Source: Bacteroidales bacterium
GTDB lineage: Bacteria; Bacteroidota; Bacteroidia; Bacteroidales; UBA932
DNA: 51,687 nt
Assembly (NCBI GenBank): GCA_015060205.1
Contig: SUYY01000011.1
Location: 1 to 51,687 of the forward strand
Reading direction: 5' to 3'
The notes beneath the pieces are model-generated. The model was given only the letters and a program-made list of their open reading frames with translations, searched no databases and was not told the DNA's origin. Of the stretch, positions 1 to 8,373 are shown one piece after another. The position numbers and the translations under genes are program-made. Position 1 is the stretch's first letter; every line of letters starts with the position of its first letter.

Positions 1-189
1 TTGCTTCTTGTACAGTTTTCAGTCTTTTCAATGAACTTCCTACTCGTTTCTTTTTGGTTTTTTCTTCGTCAGGCTTCGCATCGTCGGTCGGTCATTACCG
101 CGAGGTAACTCCCTCTCTCCTCACTCGCCTTCCTCGAAAAACCGCAAAAACAAACTTCGTGTTTTACTCGTTTTCTCTCAAACGGGCTG
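1..189 (-). other. probable untranslated leader of an rRNA operon (16S gene beyond the left edge)
   Basis: This stretch lies directly downstream, on the minus strand, of a well-formed promoter at 190-220. It has no credible coding frame on either strand. Read on the minus strand it has a GC-rich middle and ends at the window edge with GTTCATTGAAAAGACTG followed by an A-rich run, which resembles the antiterminator-like leaders seen before 16S rRNA in Bacteroidetes. No rRNA sequence is inside the window, so the assignment is inference. A strong leader for another stable RNA or a phage-type operon is the alternative. Confidence 0.45.
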
Positions 190-220
190 CAAAGATACGC
201 ACTTTTTTTAAACCTCCAAA
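190..220 (-). promoter_or_regulatory. strong Bacteroidetes sigma-ABfr promoter reading leftwards
   Basis: On the minus strand a TTTG (-33) box at 220-217 is followed after 19 bases by TATCTTTG at 197-190, matching the Bacteroidetes consensus TTTG-N19-21-TAnnTTTG exactly. Upstream (about 200-275) lies an A/T-tract-rich segment that could act as an UP-like activating element. This is the only site examined in the window that matches both boxes and the spacing. It would drive transcription off the left edge, away from the fimbrial genes. Confidence 0.75.
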
Positions 221-257
221 CTTTTTTGAGATTTTTTTGCAATATTTTTGATTTTTC

Positions 258-301
258 AAACAAAAGGGCAAAAAAAGAGTGCTGGCAAAGCGTAAAAACG
301 C
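258..301 (-). terminator. possible weak terminator after the fimbrial operon
   Basis: After the stop of the last fimbrial gene, the minus strand has a short GCGT-TTTT-ACGC hairpin (301-290) and then a T-rich run around 276-260. The stem is only four pairs, so this is a weak candidate. Some stop would be expected because the fimbrial operon runs straight toward the strong leftward promoter at 190-220. Confidence 0.25.
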
Positions 302-311
302 CCCAAAATCA

Positions 312-2840
312 TCAGATATTCGGATAATCGTAGGTCTTGACACAACGCATTCCGAAAGCATAGAATTTCGAATATCTCTCTGCGGGACCATAGACATTGA
401 CGATAGGCACACCTCTGCTCAACGCGTCAGTACCACCTCCAGTCAACGGTCTTCCTATATAAAGGTATGCAGCCCTGTTCGGATTTGTCGTAGCATTCTC
501 GTTGGTTTTGGACTCAAGGGCCCACAGGTCTGTTAGTCCTCCCATATCCCTTCTGGCTCCATAGGTCACAAATCCGGAGACAGGGAAATATATCGCAGCA
601 GTCGCACCCTTGTTACCGGACGGGTCTATAGCATATCCTTCCAGATTATTGACGCCGTATCCGAAGATTCCGTCCAAGGTCTTTCTCGCATAAGCAGTAT
701 TTACATTGCTCTGCTCTGTCACGGCCAAATTCGTCACAAATTTTTCATATACCTTGTATGACGGCACCAGCCATCCCGGAGGGCAAGGATCATACAAAGA
801 TTTCTGATTTATATCGTTCCATGCCCAATAATCGTTTCCGATGCCATAGGTTATGCTTGTCTTCAACTCCATAGGGGTCGCATGTGTTGCAGACAGAGCG
901 ACAGGTCCCGCTGTAGACTTGATACGGTCAGTCCTTTCCTTTCCTTCCAGATCATACAATTTGAGTTCAGTGATATATTCGTCACGCAGGACACCGTTGC
1001 CCGGGAACGGGTCCTTTCTTCCCCATTGGTAGAACAGACCGTATGCTTCACCCCAAGGGCGTATATAAGTCTGAAAATCAAGGGAGTACCTGGTATCATA
1101 CCTCTCCGAAGGCTCCCAACTTCTTGCACCAAGATTTCGGTCCATTATCCACTTATATACATTACTCCAGAAATCGAAATGGAATACCTTGGAACCGTCA
1201 CTTCCCTTCACATCGCGGTGATAACCGGAAGTATATGCAGGAGCACCGTCCGGTTCATAATCAGTCACCCAAAGATGCCAACTCCAGATGATGTTTCCGT
1301 ATTTCTGCCCGTTCGATGCGACATAACTTCCTGACGGATCCTTCTTTCTCAAGGCAAGGAGGACATTGCCACGGGTGTAATCATATGAAGCACTTCTTCT
1401 TGCCGCCACATACACATCCTTCAAACCTCTTCCGAAATATTCCTCCGCATAAGTCTCGGCACCATCAGTACCGTTCTTCCACGCGCGAAGACCTGAAGAT
1501 TCGGCAAGATAGACAAGGCGCATAGGCTCATCCTGCCATACCTGATGTATAATCCACTCGTCATTCTCCCCAATGCTCCTGCCCGACTTCTCCGAAGATG
1601 CAGCCTCATTCACCCTTGCGACGAAAGGAAGGACATACACTTCCTCTCTGTTGATGGATGAACGGAGAGTCGTCTCATTGCCCTGGAAAATCGGATGGAT
1701 CATATAGCAGTTTGACTTTTCAGTATGGATCCTCTTCTCTATCAGGCGGGAGTCATCCTTGTTGTCGGCAAGGTATGAGGTGTAGACCGCCGATGCCGAA
1801 CCTATATTTTCGGTATAATGGGTGTTTGCAAGAATATTATAGTCCTTCTCGTCTTCTCCGGGGAAGACATTTACCGAAAGCGTCTGTCCGGAGGAAGTCA
1901 CATCCATAGATATATAGGTAGCCTTTACCGGAGCATTCTCCGTCTTGGTGGATGCTGTTCCGGACGAAGCCTGAGTCTGCGATGCCGTCCTTGGAGCAGG
2001 CTTGTTCTGAGGAATGTATAAAGTGAAGGACTTAGAAGAAGGGACAGGTATGTCGTAATCGTACAACAGCGACCTGAAAGCAGTCCGAGAGACCTTGTCC
2101 GGAGCAAAACTTACGGACGACGGTATCCTCATCAATCTTATTGCCGAAAGATTCTCTACCCATGAAGCATTGACGGTGAGTTTAGCCACAATGGACTTCA
2201 ACTTCACCACCAGACCCTTCTTGTCATCAACAGCCTTGAGATCGTCCGCATCAAAATACGATGAGCCGGACATCGGAATCGCTAATCCATCATTGTTCTG
2301 AAGATGCTTGTTTCCGCCATTCAAGGTGGTCAACTGCTGGACTTCCGACAAAGGAATACCGTCCGCATAGAAGTCTGCAAGGGTCTTTCCGGAATATGAA
2401 GAGAAATATTCTTTGCCATTCACATCGGTCTGACCGATATTGGTCACAATCCAGACCATTCCGGTTGCTTCAAGATGATTCTCAGACATCTGCACCCATG
2501 AACCGCCCCACTTGTTTCCTTCGCCGTCCGCCACAGGTGTGTGATATATCGCAGCAAGGAAAGGTCTCGCGCCATCATCACCGGCAGTCTGTCCGAACTG
2601 AATGAGCCAGAAATTGTCGATCGACAATTCATTTGCGGTGTAATCCTCCGGATCGGACACAGCCTTCGACTGGACAGAACCAAAAGGAATCACTGAGATA
2701 TCGCAAGGCACATCCACCAATGCACCCACCTCGACTCCGGTAACGTCCTCGCCGCCCACACCGTCTGTCATTTCCTTTTCCGTGCAGGAAACAACGATCA
2801 GAGCCATCAGAGCGTATATATATTTAAGCGCATTTTTCAT
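312..2840 (-). CDS. DUF4906/FISUMP-like fimbrial tip lipoprotein
   Basis: This 842-residue secreted lipoprotein is the last gene of the fimbrial operon and is probably the pilus tip or adhesin subunit. The N terminus is a lipoprotein signal ending LIVVSC (Cys19), followed by fimbrillin/DUF4906-like beta-sandwich sequence to about residue 450. The C-terminal third has the motifs WIMDRNLGA, YGLFYQWGRKDPFPG and DPCPPGWLVPS and ends FGMRCVK, as in the FISUMP (Fibrobacter paralogous) C-type-lectin-like module. It is more than twice as long as the neighbouring fimbrillins, as tip proteins usually are. Its stop codon faces the probable rRNA leader. Two bases separate it from the upstream fimbrillin, so they are presumably cotranscribed. 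The lectin-like tail lacks the C-ending codon run seen in the gene at 47539, so it is not an obvious hypervariable target. Tip location and ligand binding are inferred. Confidence 0.75.
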   Translation of the reverse strand: MKNALKYIYALMALIVVSCTEKEMTDGVGGEDVTGVEVGALVDVPCDISVIPFGSVQSKAVSDPEDYTANELSIDNFWLIQFGQTAGDDGARPFLAAIYHTPVADGEGNKWGGSWVQMSENHLEATGMVWIVTNIGQTDVNGKEYFSSYSGKTLADFYADGIPLSEVQQLTTLNGGNKHLQNNDGLAIPMSGSSYFDADDLKAVDDKKGLVVKLKSIVAKLTVNASWVENLSAIRLMRIPSSVSFAPDKVSRTAFRSLLYDYDIPVPSSKSFTLYIPQNKPAPRTASQTQASSGTASTKTENAPVKATYISMDVTSSGQTLSVNVFPGEDEKDYNILANTHYTENIGSASAVYTSYLADNKDDSRLIEKRIHTEKSNCYMIHPIFQGNETTLRSSINREEVYVLPFVARVNEAASSEKSGRSIGENDEWIIHQVWQDEPMRLVYLAESSGLRAWKNGTDGAETYAEEYFGRGLKDVYVAARRSASYDYTRGNVLLALRKKDPSGSYVASNGQKYGNIIWSWHLWVTDYEPDGAPAYTSGYHRDVKGSDGSKVFHFDFWSNVYKWIMDRNLGARSWEPSERYDTRYSLDFQTYIRPWGEAYGLFYQWGRKDPFPGNGVLRDEYITELKLYDLEGKERTDRIKSTAGPVALSATHATPMELKTSITYGIGNDYWAWNDINQKSLYDPCPPGWLVPSYKVYEKFVTNLAVTEQSNVNTAYARKTLDGIFGYGVNNLEGYAIDPSGNKGATAAIYFPVSGFVTYGARRDMGGLTDLWALESKTNENATTNPNRAAYLYIGRPLTGGGTDALSRGVPIVNVYGPAERYSKFYAFGMRCVKTYDYPNI

Positions 2841-2842
2841 AG

Positions 2843-3793
2843 TTACAATATATTATCATTGATGACCGTGTCCCACTGCCTTACTCCGTCAGATGTCTGG
2901 ATTCCGATCACTTTGTCTTTGGTTACAGTCAGCGTGATGGTGTATCTGTTGCCGGAAGTGAGTTCCAGAGGCTGCGAAAGCGTGATCAGTTCCTTATGAT
3001 AGTTCCAGATGAAGGCAAACTCCTCGACCGTCTGAGGAAGAGCATAGAACGCAACCTCATTCGACATGGTATTGATAAGCATCTGCGACTTTGTCAGAGT
3101 CTGGTCCGAAGAAATCCAATCTCCTGAAACACAATCATATACATCACCCACCGTAAAATCATCAAACATCCATGTGAAATCCTCAGCACTTATCCAGTCC
3201 TTCAGTACGAGTTTGAGCACGACCTTCGCCAAAGGGCGCTTGAAGGTAAGTTTGACATCATTCTTATTTGCTACATTCCTTACAAAAAGGAAATCCTCCA
3301 CCTCGGCCTGACCTGCGACATCGGAAAGATAACTGAATGTCGGTGCGGATTCTGAATTGAACTGCATTACAGGACCGGTGGTGCCGCCGGAAGTCGTCTT
3401 GTTGACTGCGTAATAGGCATAGAAATCAAGGCTTTCATATTCATTTCGTGCAAATGCAGGCCATGAATATCCGGTAGCATAGACCTTGCTGCCGTCTCCC
3501 CTCTCCACCACGACTCCGGAATATGTAAAGGAGAACGGAGAGATGCCTGTCGAGGCATAGTCACCCATATAAGATGCTGTATAGTCGGTCTGACCGCCGT
3601 CCTTGACAAGGAAACCGAGCACATTGAGGACATCCGGACCTTCAAACGAGGTGTCGGTGACCTTGGTTGCGACATAGTCTTCCGCCATCACATCGAATCC
3701 TATGGAAGATTCGTGCGGCAGGGAATCCTGTCCGGAGCAAGATGCCAGGGCAAGAAGCGCAGACATCAGAATATGTAACCTGTTCCTTATCAT
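2843..3793 (-). CDS. fimbrillin-family lipoprotein (pilin subunit)
   Basis: This 316-residue protein has a lipoprotein signal (ALLALASC, Cys19) and the usual fimbrillin layout. Residues about 30-170 form an N-terminal beta domain containing YSWPAF and LDFYAYYAV, and a second domain from about 180 contains LTFKRPLAKVVLKL. FYALPQT near residue 250 fits the conserved 'LPQ' strand of FimA/Mfa1-like proteins. Such subunits are exported as lipoproteins, trimmed at the cell surface and polymerized by donor-strand exchange. The start overlaps the stop of the upstream fimbrillin by four bases, indicating translational coupling. Whether it is a stalk or accessory subunit cannot be read from sequence. 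Confidence 0.8.
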   Translation of the reverse strand: MIRNRLHILMSALLALASCSGQDSLPHESSIGFDVMAEDYVATKVTDTSFEGPDVLNVLGFLVKDGGQTDYTASYMGDYASTGISPFSFTYSGVVVERGDGSKVYATGYSWPAFARNEYESLDFYAYYAVNKTTSGGTTGPVMQFNSESAPTFSYLSDVAGQAEVEDFLFVRNVANKNDVKLTFKRPLAKVVLKLVLKDWISAEDFTWMFDDFTVGDVYDCVSGDWISSDQTLTKSQMLINTMSNEVAFYALPQTVEEFAFIWNYHKELITLSQPLELTSGNRYTITLTVTKDKVIGIQTSDGVRQWDTVINDNIL

Positions 3794-4716
3794 ATATTCA
3801 AGAAACCTTCTATGATTTCTACAAGAAATTTAACATCGTCAATACCCACCGTAATGGTGAAGGTGTAGTTCTTTCCCGGAAGGAGTTCCTTCTGCAGGAG
3901 GGTTGTCTTGAGTTCCTGGGTGATGGATGTGCCTGCGTGGGTCACAAACTCATAGACCACTGTAACAGGAGTTTCCAACGCCTGAGGAATCATCAGGATA
4001 TTGTCACCGATCTCAGAAGGCTGATGCCCTGTCTGATAATCTCCCTCAAAGAAGACAAACCGGGCAGTCCGGGCGTCGAGGGTCCATCTTGGATCCGGCA
4101 TCGACCTGAAGTCTCCGCAATGACGTGCCGCATCCAGAATTATCTTCTTTATAATAATCTTTTCATCATCTGCCACCCTGTTCTTCACCCTGAAATTCAT
4201 GCTGCAAAGGGCATGACGGAAAGGTACTGTCACCACACCTCCGCAATCCGTCTTGTCCATATCCGCCAAGGGTTCGGTATATAGGAGGTCGGTCTGGTCC
4301 TCAAGGACATCCACATTCCCGAAGCAGACACCTTCCTCGACAGAACATTCCGCAGCAGCGTCATAAGGTGAATAGGCAAGAAAGGTCAGATGGCGGTTTT
4401 TTGCAGGCCAAAGGACCGGTTCGTCAAAAGCCCAGACCTTGCCGTCAGACATCGGAACCGCCTCTTTCACAGGCAGATATACATCCGCTTTACTATTATC
4501 ATCTTCCCAAGCATCCCTCTCCGGAAGCGACCATGCGCATATTCCGAAAGTCCGGTCGGCAGGAAATCTGTCAGTCCCGTCAGTTGCCACATGCATATAC
4601 ATGGCAGGCTGGAACTCAAGGGCATATTCGACATCATAGTCGTTCTGCCTGTCAAGAGCACAACCCGTCAGGATGGCCGCAGCAAATATGAGGACTGTCT
4701 TTTTCATAATTGGCAC
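3790..4716 (-). CDS. fimbrillin-family lipoprotein (pilin subunit)
   Basis: This 308-residue lipoprotein has a signal ending LTGC (Cys19). The family hallmarks are visible: FPADRTFGICAWSLPE near residue 55, a WPAKNRHLTFLAYSPYDA segment near 105, VPFRHALCSMNFRVKN near 165 and LMIPQALETPVTVVYEF near 240. These correspond to the two beta-sandwich domains of FimA/Mfa1-type pilins. It sits between the 374-residue fimbrillin upstream (gap 36 bases) and another fimbrillin whose start overlaps its stop. It is probably an accessory or minor pilin. The exact place in the fibre is inference. Confidence 0.8.
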   Translation of the reverse strand: MPIMKKTVLIFAAAILTGCALDRQNDYDVEYALEFQPAMYMHVATDGTDRFPADRTFGICAWSLPERDAWEDDNSKADVYLPVKEAVPMSDGKVWAFDEPVLWPAKNRHLTFLAYSPYDAAAECSVEEGVCFGNVDVLEDQTDLLYTEPLADMDKTDCGGVVTVPFRHALCSMNFRVKNRVADDEKIIIKKIILDAARHCGDFRSMPDPRWTLDARTARFVFFEGDYQTGHQPSEIGDNILMIPQALETPVTVVYEFVTHAGTSITQELKTTLLQKELLPGKNYTFTITVGIDDVKFLVEIIEGFLNI

Positions 4717-4752
4717 CCTCGCAGGCGGTCAGGCCTGCGGGGGCGGAAGATT

Positions 4753-5877
4753 TTAGATGCTAGGAAGTGCTACAGTCACATCTTCCCAATCTGAAACGGC
4801 TGGAGCGAAGTAAATTTCGTCGAGACCAAAGATAATGTTGTAAGTATATCTCTTACCCATTTTCCATTCATTTACAGTTACTTCTTCGTCATCTGTATCA
4901 GTGTCCGGATCATTAACTTCTGTTCCATCCTGATTTACCAGAGCGGTAAGGTCTATATCAATCTCCTGCATAAGAGGTTCCTCGTCACCATTTTTAATAT
5001 AGTATACGATATTGATTAACTGACCCTTATTCAAAGTCTGAGGGAGAAGGAGGATCGGAGTTCCGACAGGAGTAACAGTTGTCGTAACAGGTGTTGATGA
5101 ATCATAATCTGCGCAATGGAATGTAGTGTATGCCTCTTTATCTCTATCCATATTCACTGTCCACTTAGGACCGTCGGCGTCAAGTCCTTGAGTAAAATCA
5201 CCTTCATTAAGAGCCTGAATGTTTATACTTCTCAAATGAATAGTTCCTTCAGGATATCCTCCATTGATATGAGATACGGTAAAGCAAAGGACAGAAAGAG
5301 CATGATTGAACTGAATATCCACTCCCTCATATGTGTTTCCTGGAGTATATGATGAGGATGTCTTATCTGCAGCCCTTGTGCTATACATGACATCTATCTG
5401 TTCAGACATCGGATTACCTATTACAAAGTTCTCGAATGACAAACCAGAAGTTGCATCACAAGTCACAACACATTTGTCTGCAGCAATACCGGTAGAATTA
5501 TATCCCTGAAGAGATGATGGAGAATAAGCATCAAAATCGAGAACGCCCTGTTTTGGCCAATAATAAGCCGGATTTGCTCTCCATGAGCCATCCTCTGCCT
5601 CTTCATCCCCCATATCAAAGTTGCTGTATTCAACTTTCACATCGGTCATATATGCTGCCGTTACATTATCCTTCTTATACCATCCCCAGACAGAGAAAGG
5701 AATTTCTGTTGGATAAGTAGTACCTTCAACTACAGCAGAGGCCTTTGTATTCAAAGCCACCACAGGAGTCGAGAATGTAATCTCGTTCTGATCGTTCACC
5801 GACGGAGCCGGATCGTTCTTAATGCAGCCGGCAAGCGCTACGCTTGCGATGACAGCAATAAAAAATAACTTTTTCAT
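4753..5877 (-). CDS. fimbrillin-family lipoprotein, candidate major pilin
   Basis: This 374-residue lipoprotein has the signal MKKLFFIAVIASVALAGC (Cys18). Motifs include PFSVWGWYKKD near residue 60, YYWPKQGVLDFDAYSP near 105, FNHALSVLCFTVSHI near 190 and ILLLPQTLNKGQLINIVYYI near 280, the classic FimA/Mfa1 arrangement. It is more A/T-rich than its neighbours, particularly in the middle, and carries a 60-base untranslated gap upstream instead of a tight junction. It is the first fimbrillin after the DUF3575/DUF5119 pair, the place where the stalk pilin often sits, so it is the best candidate for the major subunit. Confidence 0.8.
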   Translation of the reverse strand: MKKLFFIAVIASVALAGCIKNDPAPSVNDQNEITFSTPVVALNTKASAVVEGTTYPTEIPFSVWGWYKKDNVTAAYMTDVKVEYSNFDMGDEEAEDGSWRANPAYYWPKQGVLDFDAYSPSSLQGYNSTGIAADKCVVTCDATSGLSFENFVIGNPMSEQIDVMYSTRAADKTSSSYTPGNTYEGVDIQFNHALSVLCFTVSHINGGYPEGTIHLRSINIQALNEGDFTQGLDADGPKWTVNMDRDKEAYTTFHCADYDSSTPVTTTVTPVGTPILLLPQTLNKGQLINIVYYIKNGDEEPLMQEIDIDLTALVNQDGTEVNDPDTDTDDEEVTVNEWKMGKRYTYNIIFGLDEIYFAPAVSDWEDVTVALPSI

Positions 5878-5938
5878 AATTAGTAAAATTAGTTGTTTAA
5901 AATATAATAATTGTTGTTTTTCAATTTACACCGTATCA

Positions 5939-7000
5939 TCAGATGATGATATCTGTCGTTATGTCTCCCCATTCATCCAATGAAGGGGCAAATCCGCCTC
6001 CGGACGATTTCGGCGGTTCAGGGATCACTATAACATGATCCAGAAGCAGCCATTGCTGGTTCTTAGCCTCAGGTGTAGCAAAGACATCCGTGATATCGAT
6101 GGTCTCGCTATGCGCCTTGCCATATACTGTCAGGAAGTCAAAGGTTATCTCCAGTTCGTTCTCGGCATCCGGAAGTTTTCCGAATGTTCCGAATGTCGTA
6201 TATATTATCGCCTCATCATCAGTGGCACGCATGATGCCCGAAGAAGGATTGTTTCCCGGGAGCATCTCGAAATATACCGTGACGTTACTGTCCTCATTCA
6301 TAGCCTTTGAATGGAGCACTGCCGAACCGGACATGCCGGTAAGAAGTCCTATCGAAGATGTGGCATATTGCACGCCCTTCACCCTGACCTGAAGATAATA
6401 CGACTTGACGATGCTCTCTGCATGGAAGTGGTCGCCCTCAGGAGTCCGGAGAGTGTCGATATAGTCAACATAAGGCACCTGCACGCAGCCGCAGTCCGCA
6501 GCAAAGAGATGGTCCGGATCGTAGACGATCTGTTCCGGCTCGTCAGAAGGCGATTTGACCGCACGGCTCGGTATCTTTGTCTTCAGATGGGAGGCGATGC
6601 CGTCAGTATAAGCGTAGGCCTTGCGGTAATTGTAAGGGTCTGATATTATGGTAGACTCTGTGTCGAAGTTATATGCCAGAAGTGTATATTCTCCCGGATC
6701 GGCGATTATATATCCGTCATAGTACAGTCCCTTGGAATCCTGCCCCTTGTTCCTGAGGAACCTCTCGGCACGTACAGCACCAGACTGAGGGTCTGCAAGC
6801 ATCACCCTGAGCACGTCCGGAGACTTGTATTCCGGTCTTTCGTATTCTTCATTATAGAATCCTGTGGTCACATTCTTGATATCCTCACTGACGTATACTC
6901 GCACGTAGTGGGTATTGGAAAGTTCCATCATAGGTCTTCTTTCGCATGATGCCGCCAGAAGGAGGATGACAGGAAGGAGTATGTTCAGCAGACGTCTCAT
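5939..7000 (-). CDS. DUF5119 lipoprotein of the fimbrial operon
   Basis: This 353-residue lipoprotein (signal ending LLLAASC, Cys19) resembles the DUF5119 family, regularly found after a DUF3575 gene in Bacteroidales fimbrial operons. RVYVSEDIKNVTTGFYNEEY, PGEYTLLAYNFDTEST and a late LLDHVIVIPEP strand fit a two-domain beta protein of the Mfa2/FimB-like type that caps or anchors the fibre. Its ATG overlaps the stop of the DUF3575 gene (ATGA at 6997-7000), so the two are translationally coupled. The C terminus is Ser/Gly-rich (PKSSGGGFAPS). An anchoring role is inferred from neighbours and fold. Confidence 0.75.
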   Translation of the reverse strand: MRRLLNILLPVILLLAASCERRPMMELSNTHYVRVYVSEDIKNVTTGFYNEEYERPEYKSPDVLRVMLADPQSGAVRAERFLRNKGQDSKGLYYDGYIIADPGEYTLLAYNFDTESTIISDPYNYRKAYAYTDGIASHLKTKIPSRAVKSPSDEPEQIVYDPDHLFAADCGCVQVPYVDYIDTLRTPEGDHFHAESIVKSYYLQVRVKGVQYATSSIGLLTGMSGSAVLHSKAMNEDSNVTVYFEMLPGNNPSSGIMRATDDEAIIYTTFGTFGKLPDAENELEITFDFLTVYGKAHSETIDITDVFATPEAKNQQWLLLDHVIVIPEPPKSSGGGFAPSLDEWGDITTDIII

Positions 7001-8280
7001 CTTGCACCTCCTTTCTTGTTGAATGTGGCTCTGATAGGCACCACAAGGCTTATTTCAGCCTTTGTCGGACCTATATAATGGAGAGTTCCGGCATTGTTCC
7101 TGTCCCTGATGAGAAGGGACCAGTCATCTGTAGGTATATAATGCCAGTACGGGATTCTCGCATATCCCGCAGAAATTGAAAACTCGATATTGAGAAAACG
7201 GCTTACAGGAAGTGAGTAGCCGTAGGTAAGTCCTGCACTGAAAAGGTCAAACTGGTAGCATCCGAACTTTCTGTCCCATTGGATATCGGCCCGCCCCCCC
7301 CAACAGTTTATTCCGACAAAATGTCCCACGAGGGCATCCCTGAGTTTGCGGTCCGATGTCTCCTGTCTTGTGCGAGGAGCGAACCACCAGCGGAACTCTC
7401 CGCCGAAGGTAAGGAATTCGAGGCATCTTCGGTTGTCCTTGGACAGCCACCAAGGAGTGTGCTGCTCATAAAGGACGGAGAAACTCTCGTTTATAGGAAT
7501 CTCAACCGAATAGTTGAGAGCGGTCACAGCATCATAGAGCATGTTGGTCTTCATCGCCAGGATGGTACGCTTCGTCCTTTCCAGGTCGTCAACGGACGCC
7601 GACAACTCCTTCTGCGCGATACGGCCCTGACTCACAAGCACATCCTGCGGTTCCTCCGGCTCCGGAAGAGGGTCGATGACCTCCGCCCAGGTACAAACCC
7701 ATGTAGCGGCACGCAGTTCAGGCATATACTGCTCGACCATATAACGCCATGAGCGCTCGTTGTCGAGTTGGCGCAGGCGCCATTTTCTCACATCGTCGCT
7801 TATCCTCGGATCCTTCAGAATCCTGAGTACGACATCCCTGTCCGGACGGAAGTATTTCTGCTCCACCAGCGATATGAGTCCCGGCCAGTTTTCCGCCAAC
7901 GGACTCAGATGAATTTTGCCCGAATTGAATTTCGCACTGTCCGGCGAATTGGAAAGAAGGATTCTGCGCGCTGCCTCGCCTCGTTTTTCAGAAAGATATT
8001 TATTGTGGGCATAACGTCCCTCGGGAGAGGCCCAGGAACAGATGATTATACTGTCGATTCTCGGAGAGTTTTCGAGATAGTACCTGATGCGCTCCAAAGA
8101 AGCCTCATTGGCCATGTAGGCGGCATCCACATCTATGCTGTCGCAGACATAATGAAGGCTGAACGTTTCCGTCACTGAAGAGTCCGCATCATGTCTTTCC
8201 ACAGCGGAAAGGAGCAATGGTAAAAAGAGAAAAAAATATGTGAGAAAAACACGAACTGCCTTCCCCTTTGTCTCTAGCAT
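6997..8280 (-). CDS. DUF3575 outer-membrane protein with OmpA-like N-terminal domain
   Basis: This 427-residue protein has a signal peptide (about residues 1-26, LTYFFLFLPLLLSA). An OmpA-like segment follows, around residues 40-115, with IDSIIICSWASPEGRY and NKYLSEKRGEAARRIL. A DUF3575-type membrane beta-barrel occupies about 240-427 (KTNMLYDAVTALNYSVEIPI, EFRWWFAPR, INCWGGRADIQWDRKFG). It heads the fimbrial operon and is likely an outer-membrane component linked to fibre export or anchoring. An 8-base G run (minus strand, 7301-7294) encodes the Trp-Gly-Gly at about residues 327-329. A one-base slip there would remove the last quarter of the barrel. Confidence 0.8.
   Translation of the reverse strand: MLETKGKAVRVFLTYFFLFLPLLLSAVERHDADSSVTETFSLHYVCDSIDVDAAYMANEASLERIRYYLENSPRIDSIIICSWASPEGRYAHNKYLSEKRGEAARRILLSNSPDSAKFNSGKIHLSPLAENWPGLISLVEQKYFRPDRDVVLRILKDPRISDDVRKWRLRQLDNERSWRYMVEQYMPELRAATWVCTWAEVIDPLPEPEEPQDVLVSQGRIAQKELSASVDDLERTKRTILAMKTNMLYDAVTALNYSVEIPINESFSVLYEQHTPWWLSKDNRRCLEFLTFGGEFRWWFAPRTRQETSDRKLRDALVGHFVGINCWGGRADIQWDRKFGCYQFDLFSAGLTYGYSLPVSRFLNIEFSISAGYARIPYWHYIPTDDWSLLIRDRNNAGTLHYIGPTKAEISLVVPIRATFNKKGGAR
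7294..7301. repeat. homopolymer C8/G8 inside the DUF3575 gene
   Basis: Eight consecutive C on the plus strand (G on the coding strand) lie inside the membrane-barrel part of the fimbrial DUF3575 gene. It is one of three 8-base G/C runs found in the window. Such tracts can vary in length by slipped-strand mispairing. Confidence 0.8.
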
Positions 8281-8325
8281 AATAAGTACTACCTAAACTC
8301 AACGGCGCAAATAACGCACTCGTTG

Positions 8326-8333
8326 CAAATATA
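8326..8333 (-). promoter_or_regulatory. -7 box for the fimbrial operon
   Basis: TATATTTG on the minus strand (8333-8326) matches TAnnTTTG and lies 45 bases before the DUF3575 start codon. No TTTG is seen at the expected -33 distance; an alternating AT tract fills that place. It is back to back with the plus-strand box at 8358-8365. Confidence 0.5.
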
Positions 8334-8357
8334 TATATATATTTATAAAATATTTTC

Positions 8358-8365
8358 TACTTTTG
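8358..8365 (+). promoter_or_regulatory. -7 box for the chromate transporter/YidE operon
   Basis: TACTTTTG matches TAnnTTTG and ends eight bases before the ATG at 8374. Transcription would start a few bases downstream, leaving almost no 5' leader. No clear -33 TTTG is present. The AT-repeat at about 8329-8346 lies between this box and the opposing one. Confidence 0.55.
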
Positions 8366-8373
8366 CCGAGAAA

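Noticed and set aside
2100..2840. Possible second DGR target in the 842-residue fimbrial tip protein
   Set aside because: Its lectin-like end lies at 312-700 and shows ordinary mixed codon endings without NNC clusters; the segment near its start is plain fimbrillin sequence.
8323..8373. TTG start giving a 17-residue longer chromate transporter
   Set aside because: The extra residues are low complexity and would lie at or before the promoter -7 box.
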